Made by a program: the position numbers and the translations under genes. The notes under the pieces were generated by a model, which did no database searches, was not told the origin of the DNA, and saw only the letters and a list, made by a program, of their open reading frames with translations. From Rhizobium sp. CSW-27 (GTDB lineage: Bacteria; Pseudomonadota; Alphaproteobacteria; Rhizobiales; Rhizobiaceae): a stretch of DNA of 64,000 bases. Below, piece by piece: positions 36,370 through 44,692 of this stretch (position 1 is the stretch's first letter; every line of letters begins with the position of its first letter). The stretch spans positions 310,001-374,000 of the forward strand of contig NZ_JAHHZO010000001.1 of assembly GCF_018760785.1 (NCBI RefSeq). Reading direction: 5' to 3'.

Positions 36370-36392
36370 CCGCCCGGCTTGCAACCGGGCGG
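36370..36392. other. Perfect GC hairpin between portal and DUF6107-type genes
   Basis: CCGCCCGG (36370-36377) and CCGGGCGG (36385-36392) pair across a 7-base loop in a 243-base gene-free interval. No T-run follows. It could attenuate or stabilise the GTA transcript between the portal gene and the protease/capsid genes. Nothing else was recognised in this interval. Confidence 0.45.
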
Positions 36393-36434
36393 AACGGCAT
36401 CGGCGCAGCCGTTCAACTCCGCCCGATGTCCCCC

Positions 36435-37655
36435 TCACCCGGCGGAATAGCCGACGGCCTGCCGCTTTTCCGCATCGCTCAGAAAATCGGCGGACCCCAC
36501 CCGCGCCCACAAGGCATCGCGTTCGGATGCCAGCCCCGGCACCTGGTCGAGATCGGGACGCAAGGTCAGCGCCTCGCCGTAAATCTCTGAAAACCAGTGA
36601 GAAAAGCGCGCCGTCGTCCGCGTCAGCAGCGGCACCACGGTCAGCCGGTAGAAGGCGCGATGCGCTTCCTGGTAATTGGCAAAGGTGTTGTCGCCGGGAA
36701 TGCCGATCAGCATCGGCGGCACGCCGAAGGCCAGCGCAATGTCGCGGGCGGCGGCATTCTTTGCCTCGATGAAATCCATGTCCTTCGGCGAAAGCCCCAT
36801 GGCCTTCCAGTCCAGCCCGCCTTCCAGCAGCAGCGGGCGCCCGGCATTCACCGCGCCGCCATAGCCGCTCTCCAGTTCGGCGCGCAGCCGCTCATACTGG
36901 TCGGGCGACAGATTGCCGCCATCCTTCGGCTGGTAGACCAGCGCGCCGGAGGGGCGAGCGGAATTGTCGAGCAGCGCCTTGTTCCAGCTCGCCGCCGCAT
37001 TGTGCAGGTCGAGCGCGGCACCGGCGGCCGAAAGCGGCGGAAAGCCGCCATGGTCGTCGAGCGGGTGGAACAGCGTCAGGTGCAGCAGGCCGGGCCGCTC
37101 GCCATCGCCAAGCGCCGGCAGGCGGCGCAGCAGTCCGCCCACCCGGTAGTCATAGACCAGCGGCCAGCCATCGGCGCCCACCACCACGCTCACCCGGTCG
37201 GGCCGGAGCAGATGCAGTTCCCGCACCGCGCCGCCAACCCACAGCCCCTCCACATAGGCATTGCCCGACAGCAGCAGATGGCCGAACAGCGCCTCCAGAA
37301 AATCCGGCCCCGCCATGCGCGGGTTGGGCCGCGCGATCAGCGCCAGCGCCGGATGCGCCGACATTTCGCGCTCCCCCTCATAGGCGAGCCAAGGTACCGA
37401 GGCGGCGGCTTCGGCGATCATGCGCACCGCGCGGTAGACCACCGGGTTGCGCATCAGCCCGACCCGCGCCAGCGCCGCATAGGAACGGCCGGACCAGTGC
37501 GGCCCGCCCTCGCCGGAGACGATGGCGAAGCCAGCCGGCTGCGCCTTCCGGTCATGCGGCAGCGGCGCGCCGACCGCCGGCTCACGCTCTTGAGGACCGG
37601 GCACGGCAAGGCGATCCGCCGTGGCGCGCCACGGCAGGCGAAAAGGCATCTTCAT
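36435..37655 (-). CDS. GTA portal protein (HK97 family, gp3 homologue)
   Basis: The 406-residue protein is the dodecameric DNA entry ring of the capsid. Signatures are NPVVYRAVRMIAEAAASVPW, FLLSGNAY-type HLLLSGNAYVEGLW, LLDNSARPSGALVY, KDMDFIEAKNAAARDIALAF and GVPPMLIGIPGDNTFANYQE, all standard for phage portal proteins. The start at 37655 (MKMPFRLPWR) is preferred to an ATG 45 bases further upstream. About 257 bases separate it from the GH19 gene. Confidence 0.95.
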   Translation of the reverse strand: MKMPFRLPWRATADRLAVPGPQEREPAVGAPLPHDRKAQPAGFAIVSGEGGPHWSGRSYAALARVGLMRNPVVYRAVRMIAEAAASVPWLAYEGEREMSAHPALALIARPNPRMAGPDFLEALFGHLLLSGNAYVEGLWVGGAVRELHLLRPDRVSVVVGADGWPLVYDYRVGGLLRRLPALGDGERPGLLHLTLFHPLDDHGGFPPLSAAGAALDLHNAAASWNKALLDNSARPSGALVYQPKDGGNLSPDQYERLRAELESGYGGAVNAGRPLLLEGGLDWKAMGLSPKDMDFIEAKNAAARDIALAFGVPPMLIGIPGDNTFANYQEAHRAFYRLTVVPLLTRTTARFSHWFSEIYGEALTLRPDLDQVPGLASERDALWARVGSADFLSDAEKRQAVGYSAG

Positions 37656-37912
37656 GGGATCACATCCTCTGCAAGGGCACGCGAAGGCCGCCACCGCCAC
37701 AGGCGATGGAACGGCCGCATGCCGGGTCTCGGGGCATGGCGCCAGGGTTCGACGCCCGGCTCACCCTCCGTCGCGGCGCCGGGGGCCGGACCGGCCTTCG
37801 GCAGCCAGCTCCGTGCGCAAGAACATTATCGGCGCGCCCGTCACCAGACGCGCCTGAGGCCGGCAAGCCCGCTCTGCGCCGCATCGAACGACGGACCGCC
37901 ATGGTCCGGCGC

Positions 37913-38560
37913 TCAGGCAGCCTTGGTATAGCTGATTGCCGCGTAGAATTTCCGGGCATAGCCGGCAATGTCATCGGCCCGGTCCAGCCGGTTGATGATC
38001 TGGCGGGCGCCGCGCCAGTCCTCCAGCGAGCCGTGGAAGAAATCGCCGAGCTTCTTGCCGGTGAAGCGTCCGTGGATCATGCCGTCAAACAGGATATGCG
38101 CGGCCACATCGTCGTCGAGCGCCTTGTCCGGGTCGTTCTCGATGCCATAGGTGCGGTAATTGCTGCGTCCGGTGATCTGCACCAGACCGCGTCCGCGAAA
38201 GCGCCAGCCATCGCCGCTGGCCTCGTTGCCATTGCCGATCCGGTTGGCATAGGCGCGGTTGGCGATCTTTTCCGGGTTGCGCTGGCAGGCCTCGGCATCC
38301 GCCGGCGAAAAATACTTCGGAAACACCGCCAGCAGACGCTCGGCGCGGTAATTCAGGTTTTCCTGCACCGGCTGCATCGCGGCACCCGTCTCGTGATAGG
38401 CCGTGGCCAGCGCATAGGCGAGCCAGCGGTCGTCCTGCTCGGCATAGTTTTTCAGCCAGTGAATGACGATGCCTTCCAGTCCGTCGCCCTGCGTGGGCGT
38501 CATGCCCCTGGGAAACAGGCTCTGCGTCACCTGATCAAAGAAAAACACCGTGTTGATCAT
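37913..38560 (-). CDS. Glycoside hydrolase family 19 (chitinase/endolysin-type) within the GTA cluster
   Basis: The 215-residue protein has the GH19 catalytic core: TAYHETGAAMQPVQEN with the general acid Glu57 and second acidic residue Glu67, FRGRGLVQITGRSNYR, and ISYTKAA at the end. Phage GH19 enzymes act as endolysins that cut peptidoglycan. There is no signal peptide, so export would need the holin-like protein at the far end of the cluster. It lies between the large terminase and portal genes on the same strand, where RcGTA has no lysin. The start at 38560 matches the family N-terminus (MINTVFFFDQV). Confidence 0.88.
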   Translation of the reverse strand: MINTVFFFDQVTQSLFPRGMTPTQGDGLEGIVIHWLKNYAEQDDRWLAYALATAYHETGAAMQPVQENLNYRAERLLAVFPKYFSPADAEACQRNPEKIANRAYANRIGNGNEASGDGWRFRGRGLVQITGRSNYRTYGIENDPDKALDDDVAAHILFDGMIHGRFTGKKLGDFFHGSLEDWRGARQIINRLDRADDIAGYARKFYAAISYTKAA

Positions 38561-38891
38561 GCCTCTACCCCCTCCTTCTCTTTGGCCACGCGCCAAAGCA
38601 GGCGGCCGTTCCCTGCCGCCACGGCATCATGCCACAGATCGATTGCACTGCGCGAGACTTGTTCTTGTCCTTTACTTGATCGTCGCGTTTCCACACAAAA
38701 TCCGCCTCCGATGCTGCGGCGCACCATCCTGCCAAACCCTTCAATCGATTTTAAATTTAGCTAATCGGTTTAGACGCCGAAGGCCCTCTTTACTTTCCGC
38801 TAACGCTATGGAACCAAACGATCACGGGGATGTTATTGCGCCCGCAACCTGTGGCCACACCCTTGGCCACCTCTGGAAGGAGATCACGATC
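38561..38891. other. Gene-free region between GH19 and a small plus-strand gene
   Basis: This 331-base interval separates divergent starts. Around 38735-38775 it turns AT-rich (TCGATTTTAAATTTAGC), the best candidate promoter zone here. A short inverted repeat (CTTTGG/CCAAAG) lies near 38580-38600. An alternative upstream ATG for the small gene occurs at 38808. Confidence 0.4.
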
Positions 38892-39026
38892 ATGCAGCAG
38901 CCCGCGACCGCCGCCGCCACTGTCACGACCCCGAAGCCGCAGATCCCCCAGCACCTGGTCGAGCGCCTGGAATCCGAGTGGAAGCAGATGCGCGAAGCCG
39001 CGCCCGCGCCGGGCAAGTCCCGCTGA
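38892..39026 (+). CDS. Small hypothetical protein (44 aa) opposite the GTA genes
   Basis: The product begins MQQPATAAATVTTPKPQIPQ, then HLVERLESEWKQMREAAP, a short amphipathic helix, and ends with Lys-Ser-Arg. The ATG at 38892 has a strong ribosome binding site (GGAAGGAGA, about ten bases upstream). An in-frame ATG at 38808 would add 28 residues. It is encoded antisense to the GTA operon between terminase and GH19 and would be silenced by read-through. I do not recognise it. Confidence 0.5.
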   Translation: MQQPATAAATVTTPKPQIPQHLVERLESEWKQMREAAPAPGKSR

Positions 39027-39115
39027 TCCCGTTCATCCATTGAGGCCGGAGGCAGGCTCTGCCCCGGCCCGACATGGCATGCCGGGGGCAGTCTGCTGCG
39101 CCCGGCCTCCTTTGC

Positions 39116-39300
39116 CCGGCTTTCTGTGCCCACCCTCCAATGCCCAGCCGCCAGTGCCCACCCCAGGTGCTTCGGCGGCAAGGCGGTTCCAGAACCGGGT
39201 CCGAGAGTCCGCAGGGCACACCGCCCCTTCCCTGAAGGGCATCATGTCCGCAAAGGCATCGCGCCCAAGTAGCGCCAAAGCAGCGCCCAAGCAGCGCCAT
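39116..39300. repeat. Short tandem/low-complexity repeats downstream of terL
   Basis: At 39125-39165 the hexamer TGCCCA recurs. At 39261-39300 the unit AGCGCC(C)AA recurs about four times in GCGCCCAAGTAGCGCCAAAG and the bases after it. They lie in the gene-free interval after the terminase stop. They could be simple-sequence expansion or binding sites. Confidence 0.4.
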
Positions 39301-39319
39301 CATCCTCCCCGAGCCCGCC

Positions 39320-40747
39320 TCACAGCCCGCGCACCCTGGGTTCCGCCTGCCCCTCCAGCAGCAGCGCCGTCAGCGCCCAGACCAGCGCATCGAGCCGGTC
39401 CGGAGAGCGGCCGCCGGACAGCCCGTCAGGCCCGAAGTCGCACATCTGGTCCTCCAGTTCGGCAAAGCGGCCGGCATGCGCCACCCGCCCCTGCTCGTAG
39501 AGCGCCGCCACCGGCTCGGCCCGCAGAAACTTGCCGCGCGTGGCGCGCACCTGTGTCAGCGGCAGGGTTTCGTCGACACTGCGCAGCATCGCCGCCACCA
39601 TCTCGCCGCCCTGGTTCACCTCGGCCACCACCCGGTCGGCAGCGAAGCGGCGGAAGGTTTTCACCACCGCCTGCGCCCAGCCGGCAGGGCTCAACCCCTC
39701 CACCGAGCAATCGGCCAGCACCACGGCCCGCCCGCCCGTTTCCAGCCCGGCCACCACGATGCCGCAGCAGGATTTTTCGCCCTGCCCGGACGGCGGATCG
39801 ACCGCCACGACGATGCGCCGCAGCGCCCCGGTAAAACGGATGACCAGCGCCTCGAGATCGGCGCGTTTCCACAGCCCGTCGCTGCGGTCCTCGATCAGTT
39901 CGCCCTCCAGTTCCTGCCGTCCCAGCCGCGTGCCGCGATAGCGCTCCTCCAGCGCGGCGAGAAATCCCGGCGCCAGATGCTCGGCATTGTCGCGGGTGGC
40001 GATCTTCACCAGCCGCGTGGCCGGATCGGCGATCAGCCGCTTCAGCACCGGCACCGGCCGTGGTGTCGTCGTCACCAGCTGGCGCGGTGCGGCCCCCAGC
40101 CGAAGGCCGAACTGCAGCATGTCGAACGTGTCGTCGGCATGTTTCCACTTGGCCAGCTCGTCGCACCAGGCAAAGTGAAACTGCGGCCCGCGCAGGCTTT
40201 CCGGGTCCTCGGAGGAAAAGATCTGCGCCACCGCCCCGGTCGGCCAGACCAGCCGGCGGCGGGAAATCTCGAAATCGGGCGCCAGCCGCCCGGCAATGCG
40301 GCAGATGCCGGAGACACCGTCGATCATCACCTCGCGGGCATCGCCCAGCGTTTCCGCCACCAGCGCAATGCGCAGGTCGCAGCGGGGCAAGGCGGTTGCC
40401 AGCCCATGCACCCATTCGGCGCCGGCGCGTGTCTTGCCGGAGCCGCGCCCGCCCATCACCAGCCAGGTGCGCCAGTCGCCGGCCGGCGGCTTCTGCTCGG
40501 CACGCCCCGCAAGCGTCCAGCTGCGGCTCAGACGAGCGGCCTCGCGCACCACGCGCTCCGGCAGGTCGATGCCGTGCCGCTGCAGGTCCATCACCGGCTC
40601 GCAAGGGACAGTCGCAACCGTTGCCACGCCCTGCGCCACATCCTTCGGCAGTCCACCAGCGCCGGGGGCTGCGCTTGCTGCCTTGCGGCCCTCGCCAACA
40701 TGCTTCATGCCGTCGGAGAACTCCTCAAGCAGCGTCTTCGCTGACAT
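39320..40747 (-). CDS. GTA large terminase subunit (gp2 homologue)
   Basis: The 475-residue DNA packaging motor has an N-terminal ATPase with Walker A GGRGSGKTRAG (about 97-107) and the acidic pair in FAWCDELAKW, and a C-terminal nuclease domain with IVVAVDPPSGQG and VVAEVNQGGEMV. The ORF extends to 40921, but the start MSAKTLLEEFSDGM at 40747 is preferred; even so it overlaps the upstream gp1-like gene by 23 bases. GTA terminases package random host DNA by headful filling. Confidence 0.93.
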   Translation of the reverse strand: MSAKTLLEEFSDGMKHVGEGRKAASAAPGAGGLPKDVAQGVATVATVPCEPVMDLQRHGIDLPERVVREAARLSRSWTLAGRAEQKPPAGDWRTWLVMGGRGSGKTRAGAEWVHGLATALPRCDLRIALVAETLGDAREVMIDGVSGICRIAGRLAPDFEISRRRLVWPTGAVAQIFSSEDPESLRGPQFHFAWCDELAKWKHADDTFDMLQFGLRLGAAPRQLVTTTPRPVPVLKRLIADPATRLVKIATRDNAEHLAPGFLAALEERYRGTRLGRQELEGELIEDRSDGLWKRADLEALVIRFTGALRRIVVAVDPPSGQGEKSCCGIVVAGLETGGRAVVLADCSVEGLSPAGWAQAVVKTFRRFAADRVVAEVNQGGEMVAAMLRSVDETLPLTQVRATRGKFLRAEPVAALYEQGRVAHAGRFAELEDQMCDFGPDGLSGGRSPDRLDALVWALTALLLEGQAEPRVRGL

Positions 40748-41339
40748 CAATGCCTTCTGCCCCACCCGCGATGGGCGGTCCGGCCCCAGCCGCACCGTGG
40801 CCGCCGTCGACAGGGCGGGAAGTGCCGTGCTCGTTGTGTTCGCCTTCCATCTGCCAGCGCCGGAACAGTTCTGTCGCCCGCGCCTCGATAAGCTGCCGGA
40901 CATCGCGCAGCGCCTCCTCAAACCCGGTTTCCTCGGCCCGCCTTTCGGCCTCCTCCGCCCGGTCGCGGGAAAGCTGCCGCTGCAGGCTGTCCACTTTCTC
41001 CAGCGTGCGCACGATCAGCGACATGGCGTCGGTCGCCGCCTTCAAATCGGCACGCGCCAGCTTCTGCGCCGCCTCGTCACCCTCGGCCGCCTGCCGCTCC
41101 GCCTCGGCACGCAGGGCCCGGAAGGCGAGGAACTGCGCCCGCATCTCGCGCGTCATCTCGTTCAGCAGCAGCCGCAGATCCTCCGCACCCGCCGCCGCCT
41201 CCGCCGATTTCAATTCCAGAAGTACCGCATCGGCTTCCTGCGTCAGCGCCGCATCGGCCGGCCGGCCGGCAGACAATGCCTCCGGCCCGGCACCGAACAG
41301 GCCAAACAGCGAAAGATCCACATCGACAAACGCATCCAT
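40725..41339 (-). CDS. GTA gp1-like protein, candidate small terminase
   Basis: The protein of about 204 residues is predicted to be helical and coiled-coil through most of its length (for example LLLNEMTREMRAQFLAFRAL and LEKVDSLQRQLSRDRAEEAE), with a Gly-rich tail. Sequence similarity to known small terminases is not obvious. But it is the first gene of the cluster and immediately precedes and overlaps terL, which is where RcGTA gp1 (shown to be a small terminase) sits. Start MDAFVDVDLS at 41339; a start three codons earlier is possible. Confidence 0.65.
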   Translation of the reverse strand: MDAFVDVDLSLFGLFGAGPEALSAGRPADAALTQEADAVLLELKSAEAAAGAEDLRLLLNEMTREMRAQFLAFRALRAEAERQAAEGDEAAQKLARADLKAATDAMSLIVRTLEKVDSLQRQLSRDRAEEAERRAEETGFEEALRDVRQLIEARATELFRRWQMEGEHNEHGTSRPVDGGHGAAGAGPPIAGGAEGIDVSEDAA

Positions 41340-41444
41340 GCGCCTCACCCCTTGCCCTTGCCCCGGCCCCGTCTATCGGCACAGACTGTCCCGACCTCGC
41401 GGGATGTTCCCCGCGCGGATCTCAAGCCCCTCGCCTCTGCGGAT

Positions 41445-41537
41445 AAAAAAACGGCCCCAGGTTCGTGACAGAACCATGAGGCCGCAGACTGGAAGTTATC
41501 GCCCCGGCGTCGCCGCCAGTCGCAACTCTTCGACTAT
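41445..41537 (-). ncRNA. Candidate small RNA (about 93 nt) upstream of the GTA cluster
   Basis: On the minus strand, a promoter, a structured body and an intrinsic terminator line up with no ORF. The predicted 5' end is near 41537, seven bases after the -10 box. GACTGG (RNA) encoded at 41516-41521 pairs with CCAGTC encoded at 41487-41492, enclosing a GC-rich inner stem. The terminator is a two-part stem, CGGCC/GGCCG (41480-41484 with 41452-41456) and GGTTC/GAACC (41471-41475 with 41460-41464), followed by seven U (41445-41451). The architecture is typical of rhizobial trans-acting sRNAs. Family membership could not be tested. Confidence 0.7.
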
Positions 41538-41543
41538 GCCTAG

Positions 41544-41572
41544 ATCATGTCACAGCACCGTCACGCCGTCAA
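41544..41572 (-). promoter_or_regulatory. Sigma-70-type promoter of the candidate small RNA
   Basis: On the minus strand CTTGACG gives a consensus -35 TTGACG (41567-41572). A spacer of exactly 17 bases follows, then -10 CATGAT (41544-41549). It points to the structured RNA and terminator at 41445-41537. The rhizobial consensus is CTTGAC-N17-CTATAT. Confidence 0.65.
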
Positions 41573-41793
41573 GGATTATTTTCCTATAACGCTGCATTTC
41601 CTGTCGGACCGGCGGGAGATCGGGCGACATGATACACCGTGAAACCGGCCAACGCATCGCTCACCCAGCCCCTGAGAGGTTGGAGATCTAGCCAGACACG
41701 CTGGAGGTTTTCCGGCACCCGTCCGCCGCCCCCGCCTTGAAACACCCCCGGCCTCATGCCAGTCAGGAGGCAAACCAGGGAAGGAGAAATCCG

Positions 41794-42186
41794 ATGAACC
41801 CTCTCGAAGGCGGGTGTCTGTGCGGCAGGGTGCGGTTCGTGGCAAGTGGCGCTCCCTATCGCGTCGGCCTCTGTCATTGCCTCGATTGCCGCAAGCATCA
41901 CGGCGCGCTGTTTCATGCCTCGGCGATCTTTCCGGAGGATGCGGTCGCGATCGAGGGCGAGACCGGCAGCTATGCCGGCCGCTTTTTCTGCCCGCATTGC
42001 GGATCGCCGGTCTTTGCGCGAACCGGCGATGAGGTGGAGATCAACCTCGGCTCGCTCGACCAGCCGAACCAGCTCGTGCCCGCCTATGAGCTCTGGACGC
42101 TGCGCCGCGAGGCCTTCCTGCCTGCGTTTGCGGGCCTGAAATCCTATCCCGGCAATCGCACCTCCAGCAGCCGGTCGGAGCCGTAG
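41794..42186 (+). CDS. GFA family protein (glutathione-dependent formaldehyde-activating fold)
   Basis: The 130-residue protein has the Mss4-like zinc fold of the GFA family. The metal-binding cysteines are in GGCLCGRVRF, CHCLDCRKHHG and FFCPHCGSPVF, the usual CxC, CxxC and CxxC groups. Some relatives bind glutathione-formaldehyde adducts, but most members have no proven reaction. The ATG at 41794 has AAGGAG (41779-41784) at a good distance. It is convergent with selO. Confidence 0.88.
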   Translation: MNPLEGGCLCGRVRFVASGAPYRVGLCHCLDCRKHHGALFHASAIFPEDAVAIEGETGSYAGRFFCPHCGSPVFARTGDEVEINLGSLDQPNQLVPAYELWTLRREAFLPAFAGLKSYPGNRTSSSRSEP

Positions 42187-42220
42187 CGGCAAGCGCGCCT
42201 GACCGGAACAAGGCCGCTCC

Positions 42221-43753
42221 TCACGTCCCGCAAAAGGTCCGCAGCACCCGTTCCTCGTCCTTCGGCGCCTGCCTATAGTCGGCAAACTCCGGGCGGTCGC
42301 GATAGGGGTCGGAAACCGCCTCCAGCAGGCGGTGGAAGGGGGCAAGATCGCCCTCGGTCGCCGCCGTGATTGCCTCCTCGATGCGGTGGTTGCGCGGAAT
42401 GATCGCCGGGTTGACCGCGCGCATCAGCGCCGCCGGGCTTGCTGTCCCGTCGCCCGCCGGCTGGCGGGCCAGCCGTTCGCGCCACAGCGGCAGCCAGCCC
42501 TCCGCCATCTGCCAGGGCGCGAAGCCTTCCACGAAGGCGGCTTCGGCGGCAAGCCCCGCTGCCCCGCCCGCCGCGTCCGCCTCGGCCAGCGCGGAAAGCC
42601 GGCGGAAGGTCAGGGTAAAATCGGCCCGCCCCTCCTGCATGGCGGCAAGCAGCCTCTGCGCCAGCTCGCCATCGCCCGGCTCCTCCGTGACAAGCCCCAG
42701 CTTGCGGCGGAACACGGCGATCCAGGCCGCCTGGAACTCTTCGCCAAACGCCTTCAGCACGCCGTTTGCCGCCTCCACGGCGCGCTCCTCGTCGGCGTCC
42801 AGCAGCGGCAGCAGGCATTCCGCCAGCCGCGCCATGTTCCACTGGCCGATGCCCGGCTGGTTGCGATAGGCATAGCGCCCCTGCTGGTCGATGGAGGAGA
42901 ACACCTTCATGTGGTCGTATTCGTCGAGAAAGGCGCAGGGGCCGAAATCGATCGTCTCGCCCGAAATCGTCATGTTGTCGGTGTTCATCACCCCGTGGAT
43001 GAAGCCGATACCGAGCCAGCGGGCAATCAGTTCCGCCTGCCGCGCCGCCACCCGCTGCAGCAGGGCGAGCGCCGGCCTGTCGGCCCCCTTCAGGTCCGGA
43101 TAATGCCGGTCGATCACGTAATCCACCAGCTGCTGCACCGCCTCATTGTCGCCGCGCGCGGCAAAATACTGGAAGGTGCCGACGCGCACATGGCTTGCCG
43201 CCACGCGGGTGAAGACGGCGCCCGGCAGCACGGTTTCGCGATAGACCGGATCGCCCGTCAGCACGGCCGCAAGAGCCCGGGTGGCCGGAATGCCGAGCGC
43301 GGCAAAGGCTTCCGAAACGATGTATTCGCGCAGCACAGGCCCGAGTGCGGCCCGCCCGTCGCCGCGGCGGGAAAAGGGCGTCGGCCCCGCTCCCTTCAGC
43401 TGGATGTCGCGGCGCACGCCCCCGGCATCCACCACCTCGCCGAGCAGGATCGCGCGGCCATCGCCCAGCTTCGGCACGAAATTGCCGAACTGGTGGCCGG
43501 CATAGGCCATGGCGAGCGGCGCCGCGCCGGGCGGCAGCACATTGCCGGAAAAAATCGCCGCCAGGCGCCCGGTGTCGTTTTCGTCAAGGTCAAGCCCGAG
43601 ATTTTTTGCAAGCGGCCCGTTGAAGGCAATCAGCACCGGGCCGGACACCGCTTCCGGATAAACGGAGGCGTAAAAACGTTCCGGCAGGCGCGCATAGGAA
43701 TTATCGAATGGAAACAAAGCATTACTCCCTGTTGGATCGGCGTGCCGCGCCAT
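42221..43753 (-). CDS. selO: SelO protein adenylyltransferase (YdiU)
   Basis: The 510-residue pseudokinase-fold enzyme transfers AMP to Ser/Thr/Tyr of proteins, linked to oxidative stress. Landmarks are PFDNSYARLPERFYA, YAGHQFGNFVPKLGDGRAI, GVMNTDNMTISGETIDFGPC (metal-binding Asn and Asp) and IPRNHRIEEAI. The protein ends FCGT, with Cys third from the end, the place of selenocysteine in eukaryotic SelO. The start at 43753 (MARHADPTGSNALFPFDNSY) is chosen from the conserved N-terminus. Confidence 0.93.
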   Translation of the reverse strand: MARHADPTGSNALFPFDNSYARLPERFYASVYPEAVSGPVLIAFNGPLAKNLGLDLDENDTGRLAAIFSGNVLPPGAAPLAMAYAGHQFGNFVPKLGDGRAILLGEVVDAGGVRRDIQLKGAGPTPFSRRGDGRAALGPVLREYIVSEAFAALGIPATRALAAVLTGDPVYRETVLPGAVFTRVAASHVRVGTFQYFAARGDNEAVQQLVDYVIDRHYPDLKGADRPALALLQRVAARQAELIARWLGIGFIHGVMNTDNMTISGETIDFGPCAFLDEYDHMKVFSSIDQQGRYAYRNQPGIGQWNMARLAECLLPLLDADEERAVEAANGVLKAFGEEFQAAWIAVFRRKLGLVTEEPGDGELAQRLLAAMQEGRADFTLTFRRLSALAEADAAGGAAGLAAEAAFVEGFAPWQMAEGWLPLWRERLARQPAGDGTASPAALMRAVNPAIIPRNHRIEEAITAATEGDLAPFHRLLEAVSDPYRDRPEFADYRQAPKDEERVLRTFCGT

Positions 43754-43965
43754 CGTGCCCCCGCTCCGTTCGCCGCAGCATAAGGGCCTCGTCCCCCGAA
43801 CCGCAAGCGGTGAAAAAGGCTCCAGCCCTGCCCATTTTGCGGGCGTCCACCCGGCGGCAGGCCTCATTTTCGATCATTGCTGATACTGTGTTGTATATTA
43901 GCTACAGCCGTTTGAACCGCACGCCCTAGATGCGAACCTGTTGCTCATGAAAGGGAAACGAGACC

Positions 43966-44604
43966 ATGAAGAAAATCCTGCTCCTGGCCACGGGCCTTGC
44001 ACTCTCCACCTCCACCGCAGCACTTGCGGCCGATGCCATCTACGAAGCACCGCAGGCACCCGTTGCCCAGGAGCCGATGGCCCCTGCCTTCACCTGGACC
44101 GGTCCGTATATCGGTCTGCTGGGTGGCTATGGCTGGGCCAATGGCGATTTCAGCGGTGCGGCAATCGGTTCTGACGATTTTGACGGTGGCCGTCTCGGTG
44201 GCTTCGTCGGCTACAACTGGGAAATGTCCAGCGGCTTCATCGTCGGCATCGAGGGCGACGTGAACTATGACTGGAACGACAACGACTATGCGGGCGGCTT
44301 CAGTGCCGGCACCGACTGGTCGGGTTCCGTGCGTGGCCGCGTCGGCTATGCGATGGACCGCGCGCTGCTGTTCGCCGCCGGTGGCTGGACGGCTGCCAAC
44401 GGCTTCGTCGACGGACCGGGCATCGATTCGGAAGAGACCTTCAACGGCTGGACCGTCGGCGCCGGCGTCGATTATGCCTTCACCGACAAGATGTTCGGCC
44501 GTCTGGAATATCGCTACAACGACTTCGGCGACAAGGATGTCGGCGGCATCAATGCCGATTTCGACCAGCACGTCGTCAATGTCGGCATCGGCGTCAAGTT
44601 CTGA
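43966..44604 (+). CDS. Omp25/Omp31-like outer-membrane beta-barrel porin
   Basis: The 212-residue protein begins with a Sec signal peptide (MKKILLLATGLALSTSTAALAADA, cleavage after ALA), then a Pro-rich linker and FTWTGPYIGLLGGYGWANG. It alternates beta strands with aromatic girdles and ends with VGIGVKF, the terminal Phe expected for outer-membrane assembly. It belongs to the rhizobial/Brucella Omp25-Omp31 group. The start follows AAAGGGAAACGAG. A strong intrinsic terminator follows. Confidence 0.9.
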   Translation: MKKILLLATGLALSTSTAALAADAIYEAPQAPVAQEPMAPAFTWTGPYIGLLGGYGWANGDFSGAAIGSDDFDGGRLGGFVGYNWEMSSGFIVGIEGDVNYDWNDNDYAGGFSAGTDWSGSVRGRVGYAMDRALLFAAGGWTAANGFVDGPGIDSEETFNGWTVGAGVDYAFTDKMFGRLEYRYNDFGDKDVGGINADFDQHVVNVGIGVKF

Positions 44605-44632
44605 TTGCCCGCGCGGTCATCCGTGCAGAAGC

Positions 44633-44661
44633 CCTCTCCCCGCCCGGCGGGGAGAGGTTTT
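44633..44661 (+). terminator. Intrinsic terminator of the Omp25-like gene
   Basis: CCTCTCCCCGC (44633-44643) and GCGGGGAGAGG (44647-44657) form a perfect 11-bp stem with a three-base loop, followed by TTTT. It lies 29 bases after the porin stop. Confidence 0.85.
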
Positions 44662-44692
44662 CCGGCAGGCCTCCCGCCGGCCGGCAGTTTTC

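Noticed and set aside
23079..41339. Active prophage
   Set aside because: No integrase, repressor, replication genes, tail fibres or attachment sites seen; gene set and short tape measure fit a gene transfer agent.
41584..42345. Minus-strand frame of 253 codons covering the GFA gene
   Set aside because: The GFA gene on the plus strand has its zinc cysteines and a good ribosome binding site; this frame has no recognised motif.
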